From Clostridium sp. CAG:1013 (GTDB taxonomy: Bacteria; Bacillota; Clostridia; Oscillospirales; Acutalibacteraceae): a stretch of 36,838 bases of DNA. The notes under the pieces were generated by a model. The model was not told where the DNA came from, searched no databases, and was given only the letters and a program-made list of their open reading frames with translations. Of the stretch, positions 1-8,029 are shown in pieces; the first letter of the stretch is position 1; every line of letters starts with the position of its first letter. The translations under genes and the position numbers were made by a program. Where the stretch lies: the NCBI GenBank assembly GCA_000432995.1, contig HF972650.1:46708-83545 (forward strand), read 5' to 3'.

Positions 1-879
1 GTGGGTCAGGTGCGGCTGCCGTTGATCTGCTCCATCTGCGCCTTTTTCGTCAATGTGTTTTTCAACTACCTGTTTATTTTCGGCGCCTTCGGCGCGCCGC
101 GCATGGAGGTGGCAGGCGCCGCTCTTGGGACGGTTATTGCCCGTGTGTTTGAGTTCTGTTTTATCTGCGGCTATTTCCTGTTTGTAGACAAAAAAATCGC
201 CTACCGCCTCAAGCACATTACCATGAAGTGCCGTGACCTGGTTGGAGATTATCTCCGCATCAGCATCCCGGTGCTGGTCAGCGACACTTTGTTGGGCTTG
301 GGCAACAATGCTGTTGCCATGGTTATGGGACGCATTGGAGCCACCTTCGTTTCCGCCAACGCTATCACCACCGTTACCCAGCAGCTGTCCACCGTGTTTA
401 TCCAGGGGATTTCCAACGCCAGTTCCATCATCACCGGCCACACCTTGGGCCAGGGGGATTATGATCGTGCCCAGCGGCAGGGCTTTACCTTCCTGGGTTT
501 AGGCACCGTCATCGGTGTGCTGGCAGGTGTGTTTATCATGGCTATCAGCGGCCCGGTCATCTCTTTCTACGACATCACGGAGGAGACCAAAGGTATTGCC
601 GAGCAGCTGATGCTGGCCGTGGGCTTCATTGTTATTTTCCAGTCCATGAACTCCATCCTCACAAAAGGCGTGCTCCGGGGAGGCGGGGACACCAAGTTCC
701 TTATGGTGGCGGATATCCTGTTCCTGTGGGCTGCCTCTGTACCTTTGGGAGCTTTGGCGGGCCTGGTGTGGGGCTTGCCTGCCTTCTGGATCTACACTTT
801 CCTGAAGATCGACCAGATTATCAAAGCGGTGTGGTGCGTGTTCCGACTTTCCAGCAAAAAGTGGATCAAGCGCATCTGA
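1..879 (+). CDS. MATE family multidrug/cation exporter, 3' part (truncated by window edge)
   Basis: This is the C-terminal part (about 292 residues) of a MATE-type membrane exporter, which normally has about 450 residues and 12 helices and exchanges Na+ or H+ for drugs or other small molecules. The visible part is a series of hydrophobic helices with short loops. It has the typical second-half layout: a basic loop after a helix pair (around residue 70), a Gly-rich GHTLGQGDYDRAQ stretch near 147-159, and an FQSMNSILTKGVLRGGGDT stretch near 214-232, which matches the conserved late MATE loop ending in RGxGDT. The reading frame is open to the window edge, so the GTG at base 1 is probably an internal codon and the true start lies upstream. 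It ends in front of a bidirectional terminator shared with the convergent gene at 955-1509. The substrate cannot be told from sequence. Confidence 0.88.
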   Translation: MGQVRLPLICSICAFFVNVFFNYLFIFGAFGAPRMEVAGAALGTVIARVFEFCFICGYFLFVDKKIAYRLKHITMKCRDLVGDYLRISIPVLVSDTLLGLGNNAVAMVMGRIGATFVSANAITTVTQQLSTVFIQGISNASSIITGHTLGQGDYDRAQRQGFTFLGLGTVIGVLAGVFIMAISGPVISFYDITEETKGIAEQLMLAVGFIVIFQSMNSILTKGVLRGGGDTKFLMVADILFLWAASVPLGALAGLVWGLPAFWIYTFLKIDQIIKAVWCVFRLSSKKWIKRI

Positions 880-901
880 TTTCATGACGCATTAAGACAA
901 C

Positions 902-941
902 AAAAAAAGGGACGTCTCACCTCTTGGGAGACGTCCCTTTT
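902..941. terminator. Bidirectional rho-independent terminator
   Basis: A perfect 10-bp stem (909-918 with 928-937) has an A-run before it and a T-run after it. It lies between two convergent genes, so it can end both transcripts. Confidence 0.9.
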
Positions 942-954
942 CAGCATGTTTTTA

Positions 955-1509
955 TCAGTGTTCCAGGCGGTCCAGTGCCGTTTTGACCGCGGCGAAATTT
1001 TCCTCCAGATCTCCGCCGCCGTCCAGCACCAGAAGGGGGCAGAGGAGGAGCTGCTGCCAGGCGTCGTGCTTTGCCTTGCTGCGCATGTCCATGCCACCTG
1101 CGTCATATCCCTGGGCATATTCCAGAAACGCCAGATGATCCTGGTACATATCCCCGCCGGGGTCAATGCGGCTGCCGAATTCCTGCCGCTCCCGCTGCTT
1201 CAGCCTTTGGATCCGCAGCTGGGTATCCGCTTGGAGCCGGACCGCCAGGGTGAACAGGGGAATCAGCGGATCTCCCCAGTCTACCAGGGACCCGGACACC
1301 ACCGCACTGCCCGGTTTTAGGATCTCTTCCCGCATCAGTTCCACCCGTTGTTCCGGAGGTCGCTTTTGGGTGAATTTGGGATCGGTGGGCATCCAGTAAA
1401 AGTCATCCGTATCCAGAAAGCGGAACCCTAGTTTACGGCAGATTTCCCGGCCCAATGTGGAGGTTCCCGACCCTGATGCCCCAAAAATGTGAACGACCTG
1501 CTTTTTCAT
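955..1509 (-). CDS. P-loop NTPase, adenylate-kinase/shikimate-kinase-like
   Basis: A 184-residue soluble protein with a Walker A loop at the N-terminus (GASGSGTS, residues 10-17), preceded by a short hydrophobic beta strand (QVVHIF). This is the layout of small nucleoside-monophosphate-type kinases and the AAA_17/AAA_18 families. A DTDDFYW stretch near residues 33-39 fits the substrate-side acidic motif after the second strand. A basic helix with several Arg residues (110-121) could form the lid. It starts 10 bases after the stop of the patatin-like gene and has a GAGG ribosome site, so the two are probably one minus-strand operon. The phosphate acceptor is unknown, and kinase activity is inferred from the family only. 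Confidence 0.75.
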   Translation of the reverse strand: MKKQVVHIFGASGSGTSTLGREICRKLGFRFLDTDDFYWMPTDPKFTQKRPPEQRVELMREEILKPGSAVVSGSLVDWGDPLIPLFTLAVRLQADTQLRIQRLKQRERQEFGSRIDPGGDMYQDHLAFLEYAQGYDAGGMDMRSKAKHDAWQQLLLCPLLVLDGGGDLEENFAAVKTALDRLEH

Positions 1510-1519
1510 GGACTTATCC

Positions 1520-2374
1520 TCAGCTATTCAGGTAGGCTTCCAACTCATCCAGCCGTTCCAAGCAGGTCTGTCGGCCTTGAGCGTACAGCGCCCGAAGCTT
1601 TGTTACGTCCTTTTCTGTGCGGGACACAGTGACCGGTTCCGGTGGCCGGATGACGAACACTTTCCCCTGAGCCTCCAGTCGGTCCAGCTGGTCCAGTTCC
1701 CGGGCATAGCGCCGGGGAGTGTCCAGCAAGGAGCGCACCAGGCGGGGATACTCTTTGTAATGCTTGGCATAAAGTCTCGCCAGAGCCCGGGGCGTTTGGG
1801 GCTTGCGGTAGCCGTGCTCCCGGGTGGTGATGACTACCACTTTGTCGTATCCCTCTTCCAAAGGCCGCATGTAGGGGATAGACAATGAAACACCGCCGTC
1901 CACACAGGGAGCGCCCTCAACTGTGACGATGGGGGCCAGCAAAGGCATGCTGGCGCTGGCGCGAATTGCCGCGTAAATGTCCTGACAGGAGCTCTTTTCC
2001 GCGAACACTGGCCGGCCCGTGCGGCAGTTGGTAGCAATGGCGGTGAATTGGCAGGGAGAATGAAGAAATGTTTCCCTGTCCAGGGGAATCAGCTTGTCGG
2101 ATATTTCACCGAAGAGGAAATCAAAGTTGAAAATACTTTTGCGGAAGATCAGGTTCCCCAAACCAAGATACCGTTTGTCGTTGACATAATCCAGGTTGAC
2201 TTGAGCAGTTCGGCCCACCTGACGGGAGACATAGTTCACTCCCGTCAAGGCACCGGCAGAAACGCCAAACACGCCTTGGGCCCAGAGCTGGTGCTCCATC
2301 ATCACGTCCACCACGCCGGCGGAAAACATGCACCGCAGAGAGCCGCCTTCCAGGGCTAAAGCCCACTTTTCCAT
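1520..2374 (-). CDS. Patatin-like phospholipase family protein
   Basis: A 284-residue protein with the hallmarks of the patatin lipase fold. The oxyanion-hole stretch LALEGGSLRCMFSAGVVD lies near residues 6-23. The nucleophile elbow is GVSAG with Ser39. The catalytic Asp is in a DGG motif (Asp159), which gives a Ser-Asp dyad. The order and spacing match YjjU-type bacterial patatins, which hydrolyse acyl lipids. There is no signal peptide, so it is probably cytoplasmic. It is the first gene of a minus-strand pair, with a good promoter (TTGAAT, 17 bases, TACAAT) divergent from trmB. The exact lipid substrate is unknown. Confidence 0.87.
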   Translation of the reverse strand: MEKWALALEGGSLRCMFSAGVVDVMMEHQLWAQGVFGVSAGALTGVNYVSRQVGRTAQVNLDYVNDKRYLGLGNLIFRKSIFNFDFLFGEISDKLIPLDRETFLHSPCQFTAIATNCRTGRPVFAEKSSCQDIYAAIRASASMPLLAPIVTVEGAPCVDGGVSLSIPYMRPLEEGYDKVVVITTREHGYRKPQTPRALARLYAKHYKEYPRLVRSLLDTPRRYARELDQLDRLEAQGKVFVIRPPEPVTVSRTEKDVTKLRALYAQGRQTCLERLDELEAYLNS

Positions 2375-2403
2375 GGTATCACCCTCTCCTTTTCGTTGTC
2401 ATT

Positions 2404-2432
2404 ATTGTACACCAACTTTTCCCCAGATTCAA
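2404..2432 (-). promoter_or_regulatory. Sigma-A promoter of the patatin/P-loop pair
   Basis: On the minus strand, TTGAAT (2432-2427) and TACAAT (2409-2404) are separated by exactly 17 bases and sit 30 bases before the start codon. Confidence 0.7.
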
Positions 2433-2441
2433 CGTCTCTGC

Positions 2442-2470
2442 TTGATTTCCTTTCCGGGGCCAGGTATAAT
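2442..2470 (+). promoter_or_regulatory. Sigma-A promoter of trmB
   Basis: TTGATT at 2442-2447 and a perfect TATAAT at 2465-2470 have a 17-base spacer. The -35 boxes of the two divergent promoters lie only 9 bases apart. A GGAGG ribosome site at 2490-2494 precedes the ATG at 2504. Confidence 0.8.
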
Positions 2471-2503
2471 AAGCCCTGGTAAAAAGAACGGAGGAAAGAA
2501 ACT

Positions 2504-3166
2504 ATGAGAATCCGCAAAAAAGCATGGGCTAGGCCGGAACTTGCCGCCTGCTCTTACTATATTCCAGAACCGGAAAAGCAGAAGGGACATTGGGAAGAGG
2601 TGTTCGGAAAACGCCGTCCGCTCCATTTGGACTTGGGCTGCGGAAAATGCGTGTTTTTGGCGGAAGCGGCTCACCGGCATCGGGACGTGAATTTGATCGG
2701 CATCGACATCAGTCTGGACATTCTGGGCGTGGCCCGGCGTAACATCGCTGAGACTTTTGGCGAGGAGCAGCCGGACAACGTGGCCCTGTGCGCCTACAAT
2801 ATCGAAAGACTGGCACAGCTCTTTTCCCCGGAGGAAAAGGTGGAGCGGATCTACATCAATTTCTGTAATCCTTGGCCCACAGCCCGGCACCACAAGCGCC
2901 GGCTGACCCATACCCGGCAGCTTCTCAATTATAAACCTTTGCTGGCACCCGGCGGGGAGATCTGGTTCAAGACAGACAACGATGATCTGTACTTGGCCAC
3001 TCGGCGGTATTTGACGGAGGCCGGGTTTGAGATCTTCTTCGACACCAAGGACTTGCACAGTGAAAACGATCCGGAAAACATTCTCACGGAGCACGAGGTG
3101 CGCTTTACTCAAGAGGGCATCCCCACGAAAGCCCTGCGCGCCAGACTACCCCAGGTTTCTGAGTGA
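2504..3166 (+). CDS. trmB: tRNA (guanine-N7-)-methyltransferase TrmB
   Basis: TrmB methylates guanine-46 in the variable loop of tRNAs with S-adenosylmethionine as donor. The 220-residue length is normal. The SAM-binding motif LDLGCGK lies at residues 42-48; the usual following Gly is Cys49 here. The strand-2 acidic motif GIDIS follows near 66-70. The family signature NFCNPWPTARHHKRRL lies near 124-139, where the family usually has PDPWPKxRHxKRRL, with a GGEIWFKTDN segment after it. It is transcribed alone from a strong promoter and followed by a terminator. Identification is secure from the PWP-RH-KRRL signature. Confidence 0.95.
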   Translation: MRIRKKAWARPELAACSYYIPEPEKQKGHWEEVFGKRRPLHLDLGCGKCVFLAEAAHRHRDVNLIGIDISLDILGVARRNIAETFGEEQPDNVALCAYNIERLAQLFSPEEKVERIYINFCNPWPTARHHKRRLTHTRQLLNYKPLLAPGGEIWFKTDNDDLYLATRRYLTEAGFEIFFDTKDLHSENDPENILTEHEVRFTQEGIPTKALRARLPQVSE

Positions 3167-3176
3167 TAGGGGATTC

Positions 3177-3212
3177 AAAAGGCGGCATGCCGAAACAGGC
3201 GCCGCCTTTTTT
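3177..3212 (+). terminator. Terminator of trmB
   Basis: A stem of ten bases (3177-3186 with 3201-3210), AAAAGGCGGC against GCCGCCTTTT, is followed by more T residues. Confidence 0.88.
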
Positions 3213-3251
3213 GTGTCCATCTTCGCTTTATTTCTCCCTGTTTGCGCCGCT

Positions 3252-3268
3252 CGCTTTTGATAAAAGCG
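3252..3268. promoter_or_regulatory. Palindrome upstream of the carbohydrate-operon promoter
   Basis: A perfect 7-bp inverted repeat, CGCTTTT-gat-AAAAGCG, ends 22 bases before the -35 box of the next operon. Its position suits an activator or auxiliary operator site. It has no T-run of its own and does not match the CGTTTGC element seen further downstream. The binding protein is unknown. Confidence 0.4.
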
Positions 3269-3290
3269 CTGAAAAAAAGGAAATCGCTGC

Positions 3291-3319
3291 TTGACATCTT
3301 AGCGGAAATGCGCTATTCT
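3291..3319 (+). promoter_or_regulatory. Sigma-A promoter of the serine hydrolase/GH32/esterase operon
   Basis: TTGACA at 3291-3296 and TATTCT at 3314-3319 have a 17-base spacer. The same two hexamers and spacer recur before the sugar-binding protein at 9203-9231. Confidence 0.85.
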
Positions 3320-3331
3320 CAGAGAAGAAAA

Positions 3332-3346
3332 GTTTAACGTTTGCCT
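3332..3346 (+). promoter_or_regulatory. Putative LacI-family operator (CGTTTGCC element)
   Basis: The element GTTTAACGTTTGCC has its central CG at 3338-3339, 19 bases after the -10 box. The same AACGTTTGC core lies at the same distance after the -10 box of the promoter at 9203-9231. LacI regulators bind CG-centred palindromes, and the position just downstream of the start point suits repression. This is inference from shared position, not proof of binding. Confidence 0.6.
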
Positions 3347-3421
3347 AAAATTCCCCTGGGTAATAAACCGGGTGTGGAAAAACGCGTTGGCAATGAGAGA
3401 CGAGAGAGGGAGGAAAACAGC

Positions 3422-4933
3422 ATGAAACGAAAGGAATTTCCCCGGGTTACCCCGGAAAGCGTGGGCATTTCCAGTGGTGCGATTCAGCGGTTGCTGGACA
3501 AATTGGAAGCAAGCACCACGGAGATGCATGGCCTGATGATCCTGCGTCACGGCAAGGTTTGCGCTGAGGGCTGGTGGGCGCCTTACGCCCCTGGTCTGCG
3601 CCATGGCCTTCAGTCCCTGTCAAAGACTTACGCTGCAACTGGTGTGGGCCTGCTGTATACTGAGGGACTCATCCGTTTAGACGAGCGGGTCATCGACATT
3701 TTCCCCGAGGATGCCCCGGAAGAGCCCAGTGAGTACCTCCAGCAACTGACGGTGCGGGATGTGCTTTGCATGGGTTGCGGAATGGACACCATGCCCCAGC
3801 CCTCCCAGCATTGGATCCGGGATTTCCTCCACACTCCGGTGAATCACAAGCCCGGTACCACCTATATGTACAACAGCGTGGGGTCCTCTCTGTTGGCGGC
3901 CATGGTGGTGAAAAAGACCGGTCTGAGCCTTCAGGAGTACCTGACTCCCCGGCTGTATGAGAAGATCGGCATCGACCCTGCCAGCACCAGCTGGTTCCTC
4001 ATGCCTGATGGGGTGGAGTGCGGAGGAGGCGGCATGTTCTCCACCACAGAGAACAACCTTCGCTTGATGAAACTCTATGCCGACGGCGGCGTGTGGGAAG
4101 GAGAGCGCATCCTGGCGGCGGATTATGTGGAGAAAGCCACCAGCCTGCAAAACGAGTCCGCTACCGAGTCCATAGGCAACCCTGAAGCTCTGGATAACTT
4201 TGTGGGCTACGGCTTCCAGATCTGGATGTGCCGTCCCAAGGGTGTGTACCGGGCTGACGGTGCCATGGGACAGTTCTCCGTGGTGGTGCCGGACAAGGAT
4301 ATGGTCATCTCCCTCAACGAGACCGCTACTGGCGCACATTGGGCCCAGAACACATTGAATATTTTGTGGGAGTTTTTGGAGGAAGTCTCTCAGGAGGAGT
4401 CTCTGCCGGAAGCCCCCCAGGAGAGCGCTGCGCTGAAAAAACGCATGGCTGCCCTGGCACTGCCCCAGCCTCCCTTTGTTCCGGATAGCCCTATGGCGAA
4501 AGAGATCTCCGGAGAGTGGTTCCAGGTGGAGGAAGGGGAATTCACCCTGCGGAAAAATCCCATGGGGAGGCTCAGCGGCACTGTTGCGGGTGGAAGTATC
4601 TCCCGGTTTAAGCTGGACATGAATTACGGCCTGGTTACTCTCACCGCCTTGGAGGATGGAAAGGAAACCGTTTACCGCATCGCTACCGACGGCACTCGGT
4701 TCATCAATTCGGTAGAAGGTACTGGTTTGCCCATCACGCGCCTCAGTCTCCACGGTTGGTGGAGTGAGGAGGACACCTTCTCCATCGGGGTGCGCTGGGT
4801 GGAGACCTGCTTCGAGGATCGTCTGGATCTGCGCTTTACCCAGGAGGGTGTCCTGATCCAGCGGGAGGCAGTCATTGGCGGCTTCGGTCCTGTGACTAGC
4901 GGGGACGACGCAGTGAAAGCCAAGCGCTGTTAA
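3422..4933 (+). CDS. Serine hydrolase, class C beta-lactamase / esterase VIII fold
   Basis: A 503-residue protein with a penicillin-binding-type catalytic core. The SxxK motif is SLSK (Ser65, Lys68). The Tyr motif is YNS (Tyr150) in a YMYNSVGSSLL context, a common variant of YSN. An ADGAMGQF stretch near residues 275-282 sits where the third box should be. A C-terminal beta-rich domain follows the core (from about 340). There is no signal peptide, so it should act in the cytoplasm. Members of this fold cleave esters or amides. Being first in an operon with GH32 and another esterase makes a de-acylating role on imported sugars more likely than antibiotic resistance. The start at 3422 follows a GGAGG site, and an in-frame upstream extension has no ribosome site. 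Confidence 0.85.
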   Translation: MKRKEFPRVTPESVGISSGAIQRLLDKLEASTTEMHGLMILRHGKVCAEGWWAPYAPGLRHGLQSLSKTYAATGVGLLYTEGLIRLDERVIDIFPEDAPEEPSEYLQQLTVRDVLCMGCGMDTMPQPSQHWIRDFLHTPVNHKPGTTYMYNSVGSSLLAAMVVKKTGLSLQEYLTPRLYEKIGIDPASTSWFLMPDGVECGGGGMFSTTENNLRLMKLYADGGVWEGERILAADYVEKATSLQNESATESIGNPEALDNFVGYGFQIWMCRPKGVYRADGAMGQFSVVVPDKDMVISLNETATGAHWAQNTLNILWEFLEEVSQEESLPEAPQESAALKKRMAALALPQPPFVPDSPMAKEISGEWFQVEEGEFTLRKNPMGRLSGTVAGGSISRFKLDMNYGLVTLTALEDGKETVYRIATDGTRFINSVEGTGLPITRLSLHGWWSEEDTFSIGVRWVETCFEDRLDLRFTQEGVLIQREAVIGGFGPVTSGDDAVKAKRC

Positions 4934-4965
4934 CAGCTGCCTGAATAAAGGAGCACACTGTATCT

Positions 4966-6648
4966 ATGAGAAGTAAAATAATCCGCGCGGATAAGCGCTA
5001 TTTGTTGTTGCCCATTGGGGATTCAGGTGGGTGGTTCCTGCCTGTGGAGAAGACCCAGTACCTGGGGATCTACCGCAACGGGGAGCTTTTGGAAGAACAC
5101 GAGCTGATCCTGGATCCGGCGCCCCGGACCTGGAGCTGTCTCTTTTTGGACCGTTACCAGGGGGAGGAGCTGGAGCTTCGTCTGGAAGGGGGAGACGAGA
5201 GCTGCATTGATCTGCTGGAAGTCTCCGACACCTTGAAAGACCAGGAGACCCTGTACCAGGAACCCACTCGGCCCTTGGCTCATATCACCCCCATGCACGG
5301 CTTTATGAACGACCCTAACGGTCTGTTTTACTACAAGGGAGAATACCACTTTTTCGCTCAGCTCAATCCTTACGGTTTCGGCGTGGGCAACACTCACTGG
5401 ATGCATGCCGTCAGCCGGGACCTGGTTCACTGGAAGGAGCTGCCCTACGCTCTCATTCCTGATCAGGACGGCCGGATGTACTCCGGTGGAGGTATCGTAG
5501 ACTGGGAAAACCGTTCCGGTTTGGGGAACGGGGAAGAGCCTCCCATTTTCCTGTTTTACACCCCGGCGGGGAGTAAGACCCGTTGGAGCCGAGGCCGCTA
5601 TTTTGAGATCGCGGCGGCGTACAGTCTGGATGGGGGAAGAACCTTCGTAAAATATGAAGGGAACCCGGTGGTGCCCCACATTTCCTTTATGAACCGGGAT
5701 CCCAAGGTGGTGTGGGAGCCGGAAGGGGAAAACTGGGTGATGGCCATTTTCCTGGACAATTCCCGGTACATGCTGCTGTATTCCAAGGATTTGCTCCACT
5801 GGGAGGAAGGCCAGGTGTTTTCCATCCAGGGAGCGGCGGAGTGTCCCGACCTGTTTTGCCTGCCCTTAGATGGGGACCCGGACAAGAAAAAGTGGATCCT
5901 TTGGGGTTCTACCGACAATTACCTGGTGGGCCGGTTTGAAGGGCGACGCTTTATCCCTGAAACGGAAGCGGTCCCCGGGCCCATCCATTCCATCTATTCC
6001 GCTTACAGCGAGTTTGCCCGTTCTCCGGGTGGTTACGCGGCTCAAACTTTCACCGGGCTGCTGGAAGATCGGGTGATCCAGTTCTCCTGGATGCGCACCC
6101 GTGTGGAGAGTGGTCCTTTTTCCAGCTGTATGAGCGTGCCCAACGAAATGCGTCTTGTGACCACAAAACAGGGACCCCGGTTGGCGCTGTGGCCCGCGGA
6201 GGAGGTAAGTGCTTTGTGGGAAAACAGTTTTTCCTTTGAAAACAGAGGCTTGGAAGAGATAGAACGAATCCCCTCCACCAGCATGGGGGAAGCCATGGAC
6301 ATGACCTTCCGGCTGGGCATCACTCCAGGAAAGGTGATGGCTTTGTCCGTACGAGGAGTGCTCATGGTTTACGATCCCACCTCCGGCCATCTCCTTCTGC
6401 CTACTGGTGCCTATGATCTGGGCCTGGATAAAGAGGAGAAGATCTTGGAGCTGCGGGTCATCACCGACCGATGCTCTATGGAGATTTACGCCAATGGTGG
6501 GCTGTTCAACGCCTCCATTGCCACAGTGCTGGACCCTGCCAAGACTCAGGTCTTTCCTGTGTACCTGGATCCCAGCATTGCCGTGGATTTTGAGATCCAC
6601 AAGCTGAAAAGCATGTGGGAAGAGCCTATTCCGAACCAGACTCTGTAA
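4966..6648 (+). CDS. Glycoside hydrolase family 32 (beta-fructosidase: levanase/inulinase/invertase type)
   Basis: GH32 enzymes release fructose from sucrose, inulin or levan by a retaining mechanism. All three catalytic blocks of the five-bladed propeller are present: NDPNG (residues 115-119, nucleophile Asp116), RDP (244-246, transition-state Asp) and ECP (Glu292, acid/base). The enzyme has 560 residues. A 100-residue beta domain precedes the propeller, and a beta-sandwich follows from about residue 410. There is no signal peptide, so it should act on imported fructo-oligosaccharides in the cytoplasm. It starts 32 bases after the serine hydrolase stop in the same operon. The usual FYQ-type motif after the nucleophile block reads FFAQLNPYG, which may reflect an unusual +1 site. 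The chain length and linkage of the substrate cannot be told. Confidence 0.93.
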   Translation: MRSKIIRADKRYLLLPIGDSGGWFLPVEKTQYLGIYRNGELLEEHELILDPAPRTWSCLFLDRYQGEELELRLEGGDESCIDLLEVSDTLKDQETLYQEPTRPLAHITPMHGFMNDPNGLFYYKGEYHFFAQLNPYGFGVGNTHWMHAVSRDLVHWKELPYALIPDQDGRMYSGGGIVDWENRSGLGNGEEPPIFLFYTPAGSKTRWSRGRYFEIAAAYSLDGGRTFVKYEGNPVVPHISFMNRDPKVVWEPEGENWVMAIFLDNSRYMLLYSKDLLHWEEGQVFSIQGAAECPDLFCLPLDGDPDKKKWILWGSTDNYLVGRFEGRRFIPETEAVPGPIHSIYSAYSEFARSPGGYAAQTFTGLLEDRVIQFSWMRTRVESGPFSSCMSVPNEMRLVTTKQGPRLALWPAEEVSALWENSFSFENRGLEEIERIPSTSMGEAMDMTFRLGITPGKVMALSVRGVLMVYDPTSGHLLLPTGAYDLGLDKEEKILELRVITDRCSMEIYANGGLFNASIATVLDPAKTQVFPVYLDPSIAVDFEIHKLKSMWEEPIPNQTL

Positions 6649-6687
6649 GAGGTCTGGTCAGTTGAAAATATTTAGAACAGGAGTTGA

Positions 6688-7881
6688 ATGAAAATGATCG
6701 ACCGTTATCAGCATCCGTCCGCTCAGTTTAACGAAGCGTTTTGGGACACTCCCGTTGGCTTTGAGCCCCAGATGCCCATGGGACGTCCTGTGGGGACCAA
6801 TCCTTTCACCGACAGCGAAGAAGTGGTCCCTCCTGGAATTGTTCTGCTGGGCGATGGTAAGATCCGCCTGAACTTCCTGGCTCCCACTGCGGAGAAGGTG
6901 ACTGCTCGCCTGCGCTATCGTGACGAAGTGGCCTTGGAAAAGCAGGACAACGGCATTTGGACCGCGGAAGTGGACGGCGGAGATGGTGGCTTTGTGCCCA
7001 TCATGTTCCAGGTGGATGGGGTAGAAGTGCTCAATCCTTTGGCGCCCATCGGCTACGGTTCCTCTCATCCCTTGAACTATGTGGATATCCCCCAGGAGGG
7101 TGTGGATTTCTACCTGTGCAAAGATGTGCCTCATGGTACTGTGACTCAGGATTACTACTATTCCAAGAGCACCGGCGTGATGAAATCCTGCTTGGTGTAC
7201 ACTCCTGCCGGTTACATGAAGAACCCGGATCAGGAATATCCTGTGCTGTATTTGCAGCATGGCCACGGAGAAAATGAGAAGTGCTGGATCCATCAGGGCC
7301 GGGCCAACTTTATTTTTGACAACCTGATCGCCGAAGGCAAAGTAGTTCCCTGCATCGTGGTGATGAACAACGGCATGGTACAGAAGGAGCAGGACGGTTC
7401 CAGAGTGCTGGATACCACTGCCATTGAGAAGCTGCTGCTGGAGGACTGCATTCCTTACATCGAGTCTCACTATCGTGTGCGCACCGACAAATGGAGCCGT
7501 GCCATGGCAGGTCTTTCCATGGGTTCCATGCAGACCAGCCAGGTGACTTTGAAGAACCCTGACCTGTTTGGTTATGCCGGTGTGTTCAGCGGGTTTGTGG
7601 CAGCTTTCAAGATTGGCCAGACCGCCCCTGACACCACCTATTTGAAAGAGCTGGACGACAAAGAAAAGTTCCAGAAGGATTTCAAGGTGTTCTTCCGTGC
7701 CTGCGGCGAAACCGATTACGTGGCGCTGGAACGCTTTGAGAAAGACCGGGAGCTGTTCCGGGAAAAGGGCCTGGCTCCCGAAGAGTGCCCCACCCACGTG
7801 GAGAAGATGTACCACGGGGAGCATGAGTGGAATGTGTGGCGGATGTGCCTGCGGGACTTCGCCCAGTACCTGTTTCGCTGA
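6688..7881 (+). CDS. Esterase with N-terminal beta-sandwich (enterochelin-esterase / feruloyl-acetyl esterase type)
   Basis: A 397-residue alpha/beta hydrolase of the esterase D type. Residues 35-150 form an N-terminal E-set/CBM48-like beta domain. The hydrolase core follows, with an oxyanion HGHGE loop (191-195), the nucleophile elbow GLSMG (Ser277), a GETDY stretch that may carry the acid, and a C-terminal HEWNVWR motif with the probable catalytic His379. This layout is common in acetyl- and feruloyl-esterases that act on plant oligosaccharides, and in siderophore esterases. It is 39 bases after GH32 and has no signal peptide, so it likely removes acyl groups from imported sugars. The ribosome site is AGGAG; an ATG six bases later is an alternative start. 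Confidence 0.83.
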   Translation: MKMIDRYQHPSAQFNEAFWDTPVGFEPQMPMGRPVGTNPFTDSEEVVPPGIVLLGDGKIRLNFLAPTAEKVTARLRYRDEVALEKQDNGIWTAEVDGGDGGFVPIMFQVDGVEVLNPLAPIGYGSSHPLNYVDIPQEGVDFYLCKDVPHGTVTQDYYYSKSTGVMKSCLVYTPAGYMKNPDQEYPVLYLQHGHGENEKCWIHQGRANFIFDNLIAEGKVVPCIVVMNNGMVQKEQDGSRVLDTTAIEKLLLEDCIPYIESHYRVRTDKWSRAMAGLSMGSMQTSQVTLKNPDLFGYAGVFSGFVAAFKIGQTAPDTTYLKELDDKEKFQKDFKVFFRACGETDYVALERFEKDRELFREKGLAPEECPTHVEKMYHGEHEWNVWRMCLRDFAQYLFR

Positions 7882-7905
7882 CAATAAAAAATAAAGTCTG
7901 GAAAG

Positions 7906-7952
7906 GAAGCGTTCCGCCCGGAGAGGCTCAAAATCTCTCTTGGGCGCGCTTC
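7906..7952 (+). terminator. Stem-loop between the esterase and the LacI gene
   Basis: An imperfect hairpin pairs 7906-7911 with 7947-7952, 7915-7919 with 7942-7946 and 7921-7925 with 7935-7939. No real T-run follows, so it may act as a partial terminator or an RNA-stability element rather than a full stop. Confidence 0.45.
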
Positions 7953-8021
7953 TGTTTCCAAAAGAAAAAAGGACGCGGGGGATTTTGCTGGAAAATGGCG
8001 GTCCTTACGCGGCTAGGAGGG

Positions 8022-8029
8022 AAACGTTT
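8022..8029. promoter_or_regulatory. AAACGTTT palindrome at the LacI start codon
   Basis: A perfect 8-base CG-centred palindrome touches the ATG at 8030 and follows the AGGAGG site. It resembles the core of the operator elements at 3332 and 9245 and could allow self-repression, but it lacks the TTTGC half-site. Confidence 0.3.

Noticed and set aside
3677..7884. Several long antisense frames over the serine hydrolase, GH32 and esterase genes
   Set aside because: They are composed of low-complexity His/Gly/Val text and conflict with well-supported catalytic motifs on the plus strand.
7940..8029. A longer N-terminus for the LacI regulator
   Set aside because: LacI proteins begin just before the helix-turn-helix, and the AGGAGG site fixes the start at 8030.
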